From GCA-2683825 sp965662355 (GTDB taxonomy: Bacteria; Planctomycetota; UBA1135; GCA-002686595): a stretch of DNA of 12,744 bases. Numbering within the stretch: position 1 is the first letter of the stretch; each line of letters starts with the position of its first letter. The stretch lies in contig CBFIHP010000044.1 of NCBI GenBank assembly GCA_965662355.1, positions 1-12,744 of the forward strand, written 5' to 3'. This document shows positions 6,275 to 12,744 of this stretch, one piece after another. The position numbers and the translations under genes were made by a program. The notes under the pieces are model-generated. The model did no database searches and had not been told where the DNA came from. It worked only from the letters and a program-made list of their open reading frames with translations.

Positions 6275-8608
6275 ATGAAAGTCCATTTCCTACGCACCCC
6301 GATCGTGTTCAGCGCTCTTTTCGCCGTCCCGGGTTTCGCACAAGAACGTAGCGCAACTGGGTTCGTGCAAGCCGACTATCGAGGGGAGGGTTGGAACGAA
6401 CCGGCTCTCCTGGAGGCGCGCGAAGGCGACGACGCCGTCGCGGCCCCCGTGCACGGCGTCGGCTTCGGCACGGCGGCCGACGGCCGGCCCGTGCTGATCG
6501 GACCCGGTTACCGGCTGGTCTTCGATGAGCCCGGGATCGCGTTCCACCCCGCGCTCGGCCCCGCCGCGCCGGTGACCCAGGAGCTCGCCTACGAACTGCT
6601 CGACGTGCGCGTGGGCGGCGTCGAGCTGCTCTCCGCGACGGGTGAGGCTCGACTCCGGCTCGACGGCATCCGTGCCCACTACGAACATGCGGGCGGTGTC
6701 CGCGAGTGCTACGAGGCGACCCTCGCCGGTGTCGAGCAGAGCTTCGTCTTCCCCGAGCGCCCGCTGGCGGAAGGGGATCTCGTCGTGCGCGGCCGCCTGA
6801 GGACCAACATGCTCGCGGTCGAGGCCCCGGGTGGAGGACTCGCCTTCGAGCTCCCGGGCGTGGGCGGCGTCACCATCGGCGCCGTTTTCGATACCGACTC
6901 GTACGCCGCGTCCACCGAAGGGGGGCCCGCGGCCGTGCTGGGCATCGACGCGCAGGGGAGCACCGCTCGCGGGACGATCCGATTCGACGGGAACCACGTC
7001 GAGTACGTGTTGCCCGCTTCCTTCGTCGCCGAGGCGGCCTATCCGCTGGTGCTGGATCCGCTGATCGGTGCCGACGTCCAGATCAGCACCAGCTCGCTGC
7101 GTGAGGACCGCGCGGACGCGGCGGCGAATCTGTGCGCCTGGGACGTGGGCTACGCGGCCAACGACTACGACGTGCACGCGTTCAAGTGGGGTTGGTCGTT
7201 CATCCAGGTGGTTCGTGTGACGATCGGGGAGACCTCCCAGGCTCCCGCGGTCGGCTGGGTGGAACGCCCGAGCGGCCATGTCATCGCCTGGCAAGAGGGA
7301 CCCGGCCCCGCGAGCGCGCTCGACGTGTATGCGGTCAACGTCCCCGGCCCACCCGGGGCTCTCGTGTCGGCGAGTGTCCTGGTTGCCGGCTCGGCGCGGG
7401 ACGAACGTAGCCCGGCGGTAGGCGGCGATTCGAGGTACTTTGGCTTCAACAGCGCCCTGATCGTCTGGGCCGACGAGGGCGTCGGAATCCAGGCCATCCA
7501 GGCCCAACCCGACGCGACGGGCCCGCAGCTCGGCATCGGCATTTTGGCCTTCGAGGGCGACTTGCGGGACCCGACGATCACCAAGAGCGGCGGCGAGCCG
7601 GGACGTTACCTGATCGCCGCCGAGCGCTGGTTTGCAACGCCTGCTCCGGGGGATCACGACCTCTACTATCGGGTGTACGATCGCAATCTCACGCCGGTTT
7701 CTCCCGAGCAATTCATGACGAGCGTCGGCCATGACGAACAGGGGCCGAGCGCCGCCGGGGACGGGACGACCTTCACCCTCGTCTGGGACCTGGCGCAACC
7801 GACCGGAACCCCTCTCTTTCCCGACCGTGACATCCTCGCCGCACAGATCGGTCTGGACGGAACGCTTCTCGATACGCAGGTCGTCAAGGGGGAGGTCGGT
7901 ATCAACGAGTTCAGTCCCAGCGCGGTCTGGGCCGGGCACCGCACGGCCGTGGCCTGGGTCGAGGCGCCCCCCGGCTCAGCCGCCAAGGTGGGTTTGACGA
8001 CCCTCTGCAACGACACCTTCGAGGTTTGCAGCCCCTTGGATTTCATCGATGGGCCCACGACCCTTCCCCCCACACCCAACTACTCCCCGGTCCTGACCTC
8101 GGACAAGGCCGATAACCACAATACCGCCTCCGAGGGCGGATCGATCTACTGGACCCGCGGACATAGCGCCATCACGGGATCCCAGTCGATCTTCCATCAG
8201 AACTACGAGTCCTACGCGCCGTGGTCTGTGACGCCCCTCGGCGGTGGATGTGGGGATGGATTCAACATCACGATCGCAGGTCCTCCGGCTATCGGCAACG
8301 CAGACTTCTGGTGGTTGGTCGAGGTCGAGCCTCCGACAACGGCCTCCATGATCGTCATGAATGCCAAACCGAACGCCGGAGCGCCCTTTAGCTGCGGACC
8401 CTGCGAGCTTCAGCTCGACTTGGGAATCGTGCGGGCCATCCCCTCCAGCTCCGGCTTTTTCCTGACCCCGATTCCAGGCAACCCGGATCTGGTGGGGCTC
8501 GAGGTCACCGTCCAGTTCTTCGCGTCGCCCACGAGCGCGATGCCTTGCCCGGCACTCGGCAGCGGTTTTTCGGCATCCAACCGAACTCGGGTCACGGTCG
8601 GCTACTGA
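6275..8608 (+). CDS. Large secreted protein with repeated beta-rich core and C-terminal surface module
   Basis: This encodes 777 residues. The ATG at 6275 gives a clean Sec signal peptide (MKVHFLRTPIVFSALFAVPG, then FAQ). A GTG at 6251 would only add eight residues in front. Residues about 25-265 form an N-terminal domain ending in YPLVLDPLIG. The pattern of 'EGDLVVRGRL... FELPGVGGV... VEYVLPASFVAEAAYPLVLDPLIG' is familiar from secreted multi-domain proteins of Planctomycetota and Myxococcota. Residues about 270-650 are WD/Asp-rich, repeat-like beta sequence (APAVGWVERPSGHVIAWQEG; SPAVGG...ALIVWADE; GPSAAGDGTTFTLVWD), probably a propeller-like fold. Residues about 653-777 are a C-terminal module with a CGPC pair and IPGNPDLVGLEVTVQFF, shared in style with the protein at 4151-5656. 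No enzyme motif is recognised. Direct copies of a 110-bp element bracket the gene. Confidence 0.88.
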   Translation: MKVHFLRTPIVFSALFAVPGFAQERSATGFVQADYRGEGWNEPALLEAREGDDAVAAPVHGVGFGTAADGRPVLIGPGYRLVFDEPGIAFHPALGPAAPVTQELAYELLDVRVGGVELLSATGEARLRLDGIRAHYEHAGGVRECYEATLAGVEQSFVFPERPLAEGDLVVRGRLRTNMLAVEAPGGGLAFELPGVGGVTIGAVFDTDSYAASTEGGPAAVLGIDAQGSTARGTIRFDGNHVEYVLPASFVAEAAYPLVLDPLIGADVQISTSSLREDRADAAANLCAWDVGYAANDYDVHAFKWGWSFIQVVRVTIGETSQAPAVGWVERPSGHVIAWQEGPGPASALDVYAVNVPGPPGALVSASVLVAGSARDERSPAVGGDSRYFGFNSALIVWADEGVGIQAIQAQPDATGPQLGIGILAFEGDLRDPTITKSGGEPGRYLIAAERWFATPAPGDHDLYYRVYDRNLTPVSPEQFMTSVGHDEQGPSAAGDGTTFTLVWDLAQPTGTPLFPDRDILAAQIGLDGTLLDTQVVKGEVGINEFSPSAVWAGHRTAVAWVEAPPGSAAKVGLTTLCNDTFEVCSPLDFIDGPTTLPPTPNYSPVLTSDKADNHNTASEGGSIYWTRGHSAITGSQSIFHQNYESYAPWSVTPLGGGCGDGFNITIAGPPAIGNADFWWLVEVEPPTTASMIVMNAKPNAGAPFSCGPCELQLDLGIVRAIPSSSGFFLTPIPGNPDLVGLEVTVQFFASPTSAMPCPALGSGFSASNRTRVTVGY

Positions 8609-8631
8609 TGGTTGAAGTGGCGTTACCGAAC

Positions 8632-8741
8632 GGCGTTGGTGCATGAATCGGGACGGGGCACCTCTGATGCCCCATCTCAGTAGCTCAGAGCCCGATCGAG
8701 ACCTAAATAGGCCGGCCCATCTCTATTCATGCACCAACGCC
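8632..8741 (+). mobile_element. 110-bp MITE-like element, copy 2
   Basis: It has the same orientation and length as the copy at 5804-5913. Its termini, GGCGTTGGTGCATGAAT and ATTCATGCACCAACGCC, are perfect 17-base inverted repeats. It begins 23 bases after the stop of the 777-residue protein gene, so its transcript could fold and act as a 3' structure or terminator. Its right end abuts the truncated reading frame at 8742-8934. No target-site duplication is visible (left flank ttaccgaac, right flank ctcccatga). Relative to copy 1 it lacks one T near the left end, has an extra A in CTCAGAGCCC, and has T for A in GACCTAAAT. Confidence 0.8.
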
Positions 8742-8934
8742 CTCCCATGACGCTTCGGGGATCAGCAAGCTCCGCCTGAACGGGTACGAGCTCTTCCTCT
8801 CCGAGCACGGGAACCGGCTCCTGTTCGAGGTCGAAGGGGAGACTGTCTTCTTCTCTCTCGGCGTTGCGGAGGGACCGACGACGATCGTCGTGGGAGAGGA
8901 CGGCGTCCCGCGGCGCGTGCCGGGCAACGGCTGA
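8742..8934 (+). pseudogene. C-terminal remnant of an unidentified gene, cut off by the MITE-like element
   Basis: From 8749 to the TGA at 8932-8934 a frame of 61 codons reads like real protein with strong G/C at third positions: ISKLRLNGYELFLSEHGNRL, then LFEVEGETVFFSLGVAEG, then a short charged tail ending VPGNG. There is no usable start codon near its beginning. Going upstream, the frame enters the 110-bp element and meets a stop at 8704-8706 inside it. It therefore looks like the 3' end of a gene whose 5' part was removed or displaced when the element inserted or recombined. I do not recognise the family; it resembles a small beta-rich domain. Confidence 0.5.
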
Positions 8935-9052
8935 GCCGTGCAAACACCTGTTGAGCTCTCACGGCGTCCTGAACCTCGAGGACGAGGCTCTAGACTCGAA
9001 GTCCGTGTCGTCTCGCTTGGGTTGACGAGCGCGGCGATGGGGTTGGCGGTGT

Positions 9053-9259
9053 GTGGCGAAATACCTGGTTCGGTATCGCCACGGAGCCAGCAAGAACAAG
9101 CCCTACTGCGACGGCTCACACGTTGCGACGGAATTCACGGACCGGCTACGAACACAAAGAGGAGCGGCGAGAAGGCGGGTGTTAGCACGTTCATGGCGTC
9201 GTCTCCGGTTGGGTTGGGCAGCGGAACTCTCGATGAACCCAAAGATCAGCGTTTGTTGA
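9053..9259 (+). pseudogene. Degenerate CDGSH iron-sulfur domain remnant
   Basis: A frame starting at GTG 9053 encodes YLVRYRHGASKNKPYCDGSH followed by VATEF. GASKNKPYCDGSH is the hallmark of CDGSH (mitoNEET-type) 2Fe-2S proteins, with CDGSH at 9107-9121. Functional members bind the cluster through C-x-C upstream plus the C and H of CDGSH. Here the upstream pair reads Y-R-H (TAT and CAC codons), so two of four ligands are missing and a normal cluster should not form. The rest of the 68-residue frame (Arg-rich, ending at 9259) is unlike the family, and a stop at 9023-9025 blocks N-terminal extension. It is most likely a decayed relic, though a divergent short protein cannot be excluded. Confidence 0.55.
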
Positions 9260-9388
9260 AACCGAACTGGCCGTGCACTGGCCAACGAAATCGGACGACC
9301 CCACGGCATGCGGACCAGCGGTGGGGCCCCCTTGTCCACACAGCTCGAGTACGATCATTCGCAGTAGTCCCATCGAGGGGTATCGATC
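9260..9388. promoter_or_regulatory. Upstream region and ribosome binding site of the cytochrome fusion gene
   Basis: GAGGGG at 9375-9380 lies 8 bases before the ATG at 9389 and is a good Shine-Dalgarno sequence. CCCCAC and GTGGGG near 9299-9326 form a possible 6-bp stem. No convincing promoter boxes were identified. Confidence 0.55.
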
Positions 9389-12300
9389 ATGAGAACCATC
9401 CCCACGCACGCCCGTAGAATTGCGGGTATCGCGAGCCTGATGCTGGCCTCGCTCGCCGGCGCCCAGACGGGTGCCAAGATCCAGCACATGAAGTTCCCGC
9501 CGCAGAAAGGGCCCTACGACAGGCTCACGCACAACTTCCGTGACTACACGAACTTCAACGTCGAGACCGTGCGCGGCATGGACTTTTCGGTCGATGGCAA
9601 CCTGTATGCGGTGAACACGCATGGGAGCCGGCTCGTGCGCCACGTCGACGCCACGCCCGAGCCGGAAGGCAGCTGGGCGACGTTGAACAACCCGGTTTCG
9701 CTGGATGTCTGGGGTGATATCGTCGTGGTGCTGGGCGGTTCGACCCACGCCTTGGCAATGCACGATCGTTTCACAGGGGCCGTGTTGGGAATCTACGAGC
9801 TTCCGAACGAGCCCGGCGATCTGATCATCGACGAGACCACCGGCTACGGCTATGTCTGTTCCCAAGCGGAGAACATCATCGTCGCTCTCGACCTGAACGA
9901 TCCGGACAACATCGTCGAGCTGGAGCGCCACGACTTTCCCGGCGAACAACCGCGTTTCATGTTTCTCGACACGCACCCGGTGACAGACGAGCGCGTATTG
10001 GTCGTCGCACCGATGCTCTCGGGAAACAACACGGGGCCCGTGCCGGGGGCTCCGGGGGTCGAGCACACGCGCGAGGTCGCGACTGGTGAAATCGTGAATA
10101 TCAGCGGCCTTGGGGGTGGAGGACTGCCGGACGAAGACCTCATGGTCTTTCCCTTGGTCGGCGGCACGGTCCCTCCCGGTGTCTTCTCCGGTCGGGAAGC
10201 AGGCACGTTGATGATGGAGCACGCACGCAACCCGCTGACTGGCGAGTACTGGGCCTTGAGCGTCGATCTACATAACGACATTCCGGGTCAGCGGGGCGAG
10301 AGCGAATTGAAAGGCATTTTCGCCAGCAACAACCTCTCGATCTTCACTCCCCAAGCGCTTGCGGCCTCAAAGGACCTACCGGACCGCATCATCGATCTTG
10401 ACGACAACGATCCCTCGACGAATGGCCCGCAATACTCCTCGAACACCTCGGTTTCCTTCCCTTATGCCCTAGCCTTCGTTCCGACCACGAACAAAAACAT
10501 CGCCGGTTGGGCGGCTATCGCCAGCTCGACGGGCGACCTCGTCGCCCTGCTGGATCCTGGCGGCAACCGTGTCCTCGACCTTCAACTGCCGGACGGGGCG
10601 ATTCCCCGCGACCTGATCGTCGATCCAGGCACGGGCGCGCTCTTGGCTGTCTACTGCTGGGGCACGAACGAGATCCTCGTGTACTTCCTGGCCGATCTCC
10701 AACTCACGCCGTTGACGTTGCGCTTAGGTGTCGATCCGACGCCCGAAGACGTGAAGAACGGCCGAGAGATCTTCTACGACGCGCGTCCCTCGTTGAACGG
10801 CCGCACGACTTGCGCCACCTGTCACGCCGCTGGGGGCGCGGACGGGATCGCGTGGAAGTTGTCGGATCTCGATGATGATCAGAAGGACATCATGGTTACC
10901 CAAAGCCTGATGGGTATTCAGGACACGCCGAACTACCACTGGCGTGAAGAGCGCTTCTTGCCGGACTTCAATGTGGCCTTTCCCGGCTTGTTGGGACACG
11001 CGGGCCCGCTGGATGAAACGCCGGGTGGCGATCTCGACGATTTCGTCGAGTTCGTCTTCTCGCTGCAGCCGCACGCGAACCACAACCAGCACAAGAAACG
11101 CATTCTCGACGACGAGCAAACCCCCGAGGTCTTCCGCAACGGTTTCGCCGGTTCTGCTGTGCGCGGGCAGGACCACTTCACCGATCTTCCCTCGGACGGA
11201 CCGTTCACCTGTGCCGACTGCCATTCGCTACCCAACGGCGCCCAAGGCCTTTCCGTCCCCGATGTCCTTCCGGACATCGGTCGCGCGCGCAACGTCGGTG
11301 TGGCGCATCTGCGTCAGATGAACCACAAGGATCAAGACATTGTTTTCTTGACCGATCCCGGTTTACTGAAACCGCTGCCCATTCCGCGCGGTGGCTACGG
11401 CCTGCTCCACTCGGGCAACATTCTCGACATCTTCGGCTTCGCCGATGCCTTCGTCCCGCTGTCCGATCGGCAACGCAGCGATGTCGCCGCGTACATGCAT
11501 CAGTTCGATCAAGGCATTGCACCCGCGGCCCACGTTGCTGTTCATTTGGACGACACGGGCACCGATCTGGCCGAAAAACGCATTCGCAACTTGCTTTTCC
11601 AGCAAGTCAAGCGCGGTTGGATCGACGTGGCCGCCTTCGGTACGACGACCATCAATAATGTTGCTCGCGTCTTGCGCTGGCACTACTTTCCCGGACCGAA
11701 CGGCACCGAAGGACACTTCGAAGCCAACGAAACAGGTGTTCCCAACCATAGCCTGGACCAGTTCGTCACCCAGGCGAGTCTCGGCTCCGCAAACAACGTC
11801 TTCATCGGCCTATCCCGCGGTGACGGACGTCGCTGGGTCTTCGATCCCGACTGCGACGGTTTGACCGACCAGGCCGAAGGGATCCTCGGTACCAACCCCG
11901 ACGACATCGATACCGACGGCGACGGCTTTCCCGATGGGTACGAGAGCAGCAACGGCGCCAACCCGCTGCTTCCGAACCCTAGCGTTCCCGATACGAATGA
12001 CCCCATCGTGACGTTGGGCTATCCGCGCCTGGATCACACCGGCGCGACCTACGCCAAGTTCTATCTTGAAGCGGACGAGCCGGTGACGCTCGACATCCAA
12101 AGCTCCGTTCCAGGAGGACCTGTCCACACGACCCTCGTGAATGCTCCTGCGAAACGGCATACGGTCGTGATCCAGGGACTCGATCCTTCCAACGAGGGCT
12201 CGCTGGAGAATACCTACACCGCAGACATCCGTGTGATCGATCTCAGCGGGAACGACACTACCGTTCCGTTGACGTTCACCATGCTGGAGAGCTGCACCAA

Positions 12301-12744
12301 CATCGAGGCGGTCGAAATCAACGACCTGCACTGGGTCTCGACCACTCCCTCGGGCAATTCCCTGGCCGCCACCGCCGAGATTCTCATCGAGTTCGAACGC
12401 GACGCCCCCTTCCAGGCACCCGCGCGCGGTCAAATCGCTTGTTTGCAGCTCATGTATCGCCTGCAACCCGACGAGCCCTGGCAGATCGCCCCCAACGTGA
12501 CCTCGCCACAGCTCGTCACGGGTTTCGACATCCGTACGATCGATGAGGACAACGAGATTCTGATCGAACCCTACAACTCATTGCCCGGCCCGTTCCTCTT
12601 GGCGCCCCCAGCCAACAACGCAGGGATTGCACAGGTCTCCTTCAACTTCGGCGGCGTACCGACCACGCCGGCCGACAATCTCGAGGTACGGTTGAGCATG
12701 CAAGCCGTGCTGACGGCTTCACCGGAGCACACCCCCGCAACTCC
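9389..12744 (+). CDS. Secreted propeller / di-heme cytochrome c / Ca-binding-repeat fusion protein, 3' incomplete
   Basis: The frame is open from ATG 9389 to the right edge (at least 1118 residues) with no interruption. Residues 1 to about 26 are a Sec signal peptide (MRTIPTHARR then IAGIASLMLASLAGA). Residues about 45-445 are propeller-like (VRGMDFSVDGNLYAVNTHGS; LIVDPGTGALLAVYCWGTNE). Two heme c sites follow: CATCH at 475-479 and CADCH at 608-612. Each is followed by a family-typical block: MGIQDTPNYHW at 508-518 and RGGYGLLHSGN at 667-677, with candidate axial ligands nearby. This layout matches di-heme cytochrome/MauG-CcpA-like regions of large secreted proteins. Residues about 819-865 hold Asp-rich thrombospondin-type-3-like Ca-binding repeats (DPDCDGLTDQAEG; DIDTDGDGFPDGYES). 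The remainder is Ig-like beta sequence. It is probably a periplasmic or surface redox protein; the substrate is unknown. Confidence 0.9.
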   Translation, partial: MRTIPTHARRIAGIASLMLASLAGAQTGAKIQHMKFPPQKGPYDRLTHNFRDYTNFNVETVRGMDFSVDGNLYAVNTHGSRLVRHVDATPEPEGSWATLNNPVSLDVWGDIVVVLGGSTHALAMHDRFTGAVLGIYELPNEPGDLIIDETTGYGYVCSQAENIIVALDLNDPDNIVELERHDFPGEQPRFMFLDTHPVTDERVLVVAPMLSGNNTGPVPGAPGVEHTREVATGEIVNISGLGGGGLPDEDLMVFPLVGGTVPPGVFSGREAGTLMMEHARNPLTGEYWALSVDLHNDIPGQRGESELKGIFASNNLSIFTPQALAASKDLPDRIIDLDDNDPSTNGPQYSSNTSVSFPYALAFVPTTNKNIAGWAAIASSTGDLVALLDPGGNRVLDLQLPDGAIPRDLIVDPGTGALLAVYCWGTNEILVYFLADLQLTPLTLRLGVDPTPEDVKNGREIFYDARPSLNGRTTCATCHAAGGADGIAWKLSDLDDDQKDIMVTQSLMGIQDTPNYHWREERFLPDFNVAFPGLLGHAGPLDETPGGDLDDFVEFVFSLQPHANHNQHKKRILDDEQTPEVFRNGFAGSAVRGQDHFTDLPSDGPFTCADCHSLPNGAQGLSVPDVLPDIGRARNVGVAHLRQMNHKDQDIVFLTDPGLLKPLPIPRGGYGLLHSGNILDIFGFADAFVPLSDRQRSDVAAYMHQFDQGIAPAAHVAVHLDDTGTDLAEKRIRNLLFQQVKRGWIDVAAFGTTTINNVARVLRWHYFPGPNGTEGHFEANETGVPNHSLDQFVTQASLGSANNVFIGLSRGDGRRWVFDPDCDGLTDQAEGILGTNPDDIDTDGDGFPDGYESSNGANPLLPNPSVPDTNDPIVTLGYPRLDHTGATYAKFYLEADEPVTLDIQSSVPGGPVHTTLVNAPAKRHTVVIQGLDPSNEGSLENTYTADIRVIDLSGNDTTVPLTFTMLESCTNIEAVEINDLHWVSTTPSGNSLAATAEILIEFERDAPFQAPARGQIACLQLMYRLQPDEPWQIAPNVTSPQLVTGFDIRTIDEDNEILIEPYNSLPGPFLLAPPANNAGIAQVSFNFGGVPTTPADNLEVRLSMQAVLTASPEHTPAT

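Noticed and set aside
6290..7939. Long minus-strand open frame (549 codons) opposite the 777-residue protein gene
   Set aside because: Its translation is Arg/Gly/Val/Asp-rich without motifs, and it lies wholly antisense to a gene with a signal peptide and domain-like sequence; high GC produces such shadows.
8680..8700. TAGCTCAG inside the 110-bp element, resembling a tRNA D-arm
   Set aside because: There is no acceptor stem, anticodon arm or T-loop around it; the flanking pairing belongs to the element's own inverted ends.
5795..8750. Target-site duplication for a composite transposon made of the two MITE-like copies
   Set aside because: The 9 bases on the outer sides (cccaggagc and ctcccatga) and on each copy's own flanks do not match, so direct evidence for one transposition event is lacking.
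9191..10222. Minus-strand open frame (343 codons) opposite the start of the cytochrome fusion gene
   Set aside because: It is antisense to a continuous coding frame with a strong ribosome binding site, signal peptide and heme motifs; the composition is typical of a shadow frame.
1..12744. CRISPR array, tRNA, rRNA or defence system
   Set aside because: No regularly spaced repeats, no cloverleaf and no nuclease, helicase or methylase motifs were seen on either strand.

Overview
This is a GC-rich bacterial window. It is dominated by four large genes for secreted proteins, separated by unusually long and debris-filled intergenic regions. No housekeeping gene is present, so the taxonomic placement is inference. 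It rests on beta-propeller and Ig-like secreted proteins with an 'LGGSxxCG-type' C-terminal module (ending in patterns such as IPGNPDLVGLEV), and on a propeller/di-heme cytochrome/Ca-binding-repeat fusion. That style fits best with Planctomycetota (large-genome marine lineages such as the Saltatorellus-like group), with Myxococcota-like bacteria as the alternative.

Layout. Positions 1-104 (minus) hold the edge of an IS91-like transposase C-terminus. Positions 206-3343 (minus) encode a 1045-residue secreted protein with an Ig-like domain and a YncE/YVTN-type propeller, followed by a hairpin directly after its stop. Positions 3344-3879 show nothing supportable. Positions 3880-4123 (minus) hold a second, frameshifted IS91-like transposase fragment. 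Positions 4151-5656 (minus) encode a 501-residue secreted protein with seven NHL-like blades. A divergent intergenic region follows with the first copy of a 110-bp palindromic-ended element (5804-5913). Positions 6275-8608 (plus) encode a 777-residue secreted protein. The second copy of the 110-bp element (8632-8741) lies 23 bases after its stop, so the two direct copies bracket this gene. Positions 8742-9259 hold two gene remnants: a start-less 61-residue C-terminal tail abutting the element, and a CDGSH iron-sulfur motif that has lost two of its four ligands. Positions 9389 to the right edge (plus, incomplete) encode a secreted protein of at least 1118 residues: propeller, two CXXCH heme sites, thrombospondin-type-3-like Asp-rich repeats, and Ig-like C-terminal sequence.

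Functionally, the intact genes look like independent cell-surface or periplasmic proteins rather than one pathway or operon. Only the 9389 gene has recognisable redox chemistry. The most notable structure is in the DNA between the genes: a two-copy MITE-like element bracketing one gene, and two complementary parts of an IS91-like transposase bracketing another. I do not see a convincing defence, biosynthetic or CRISPR system.
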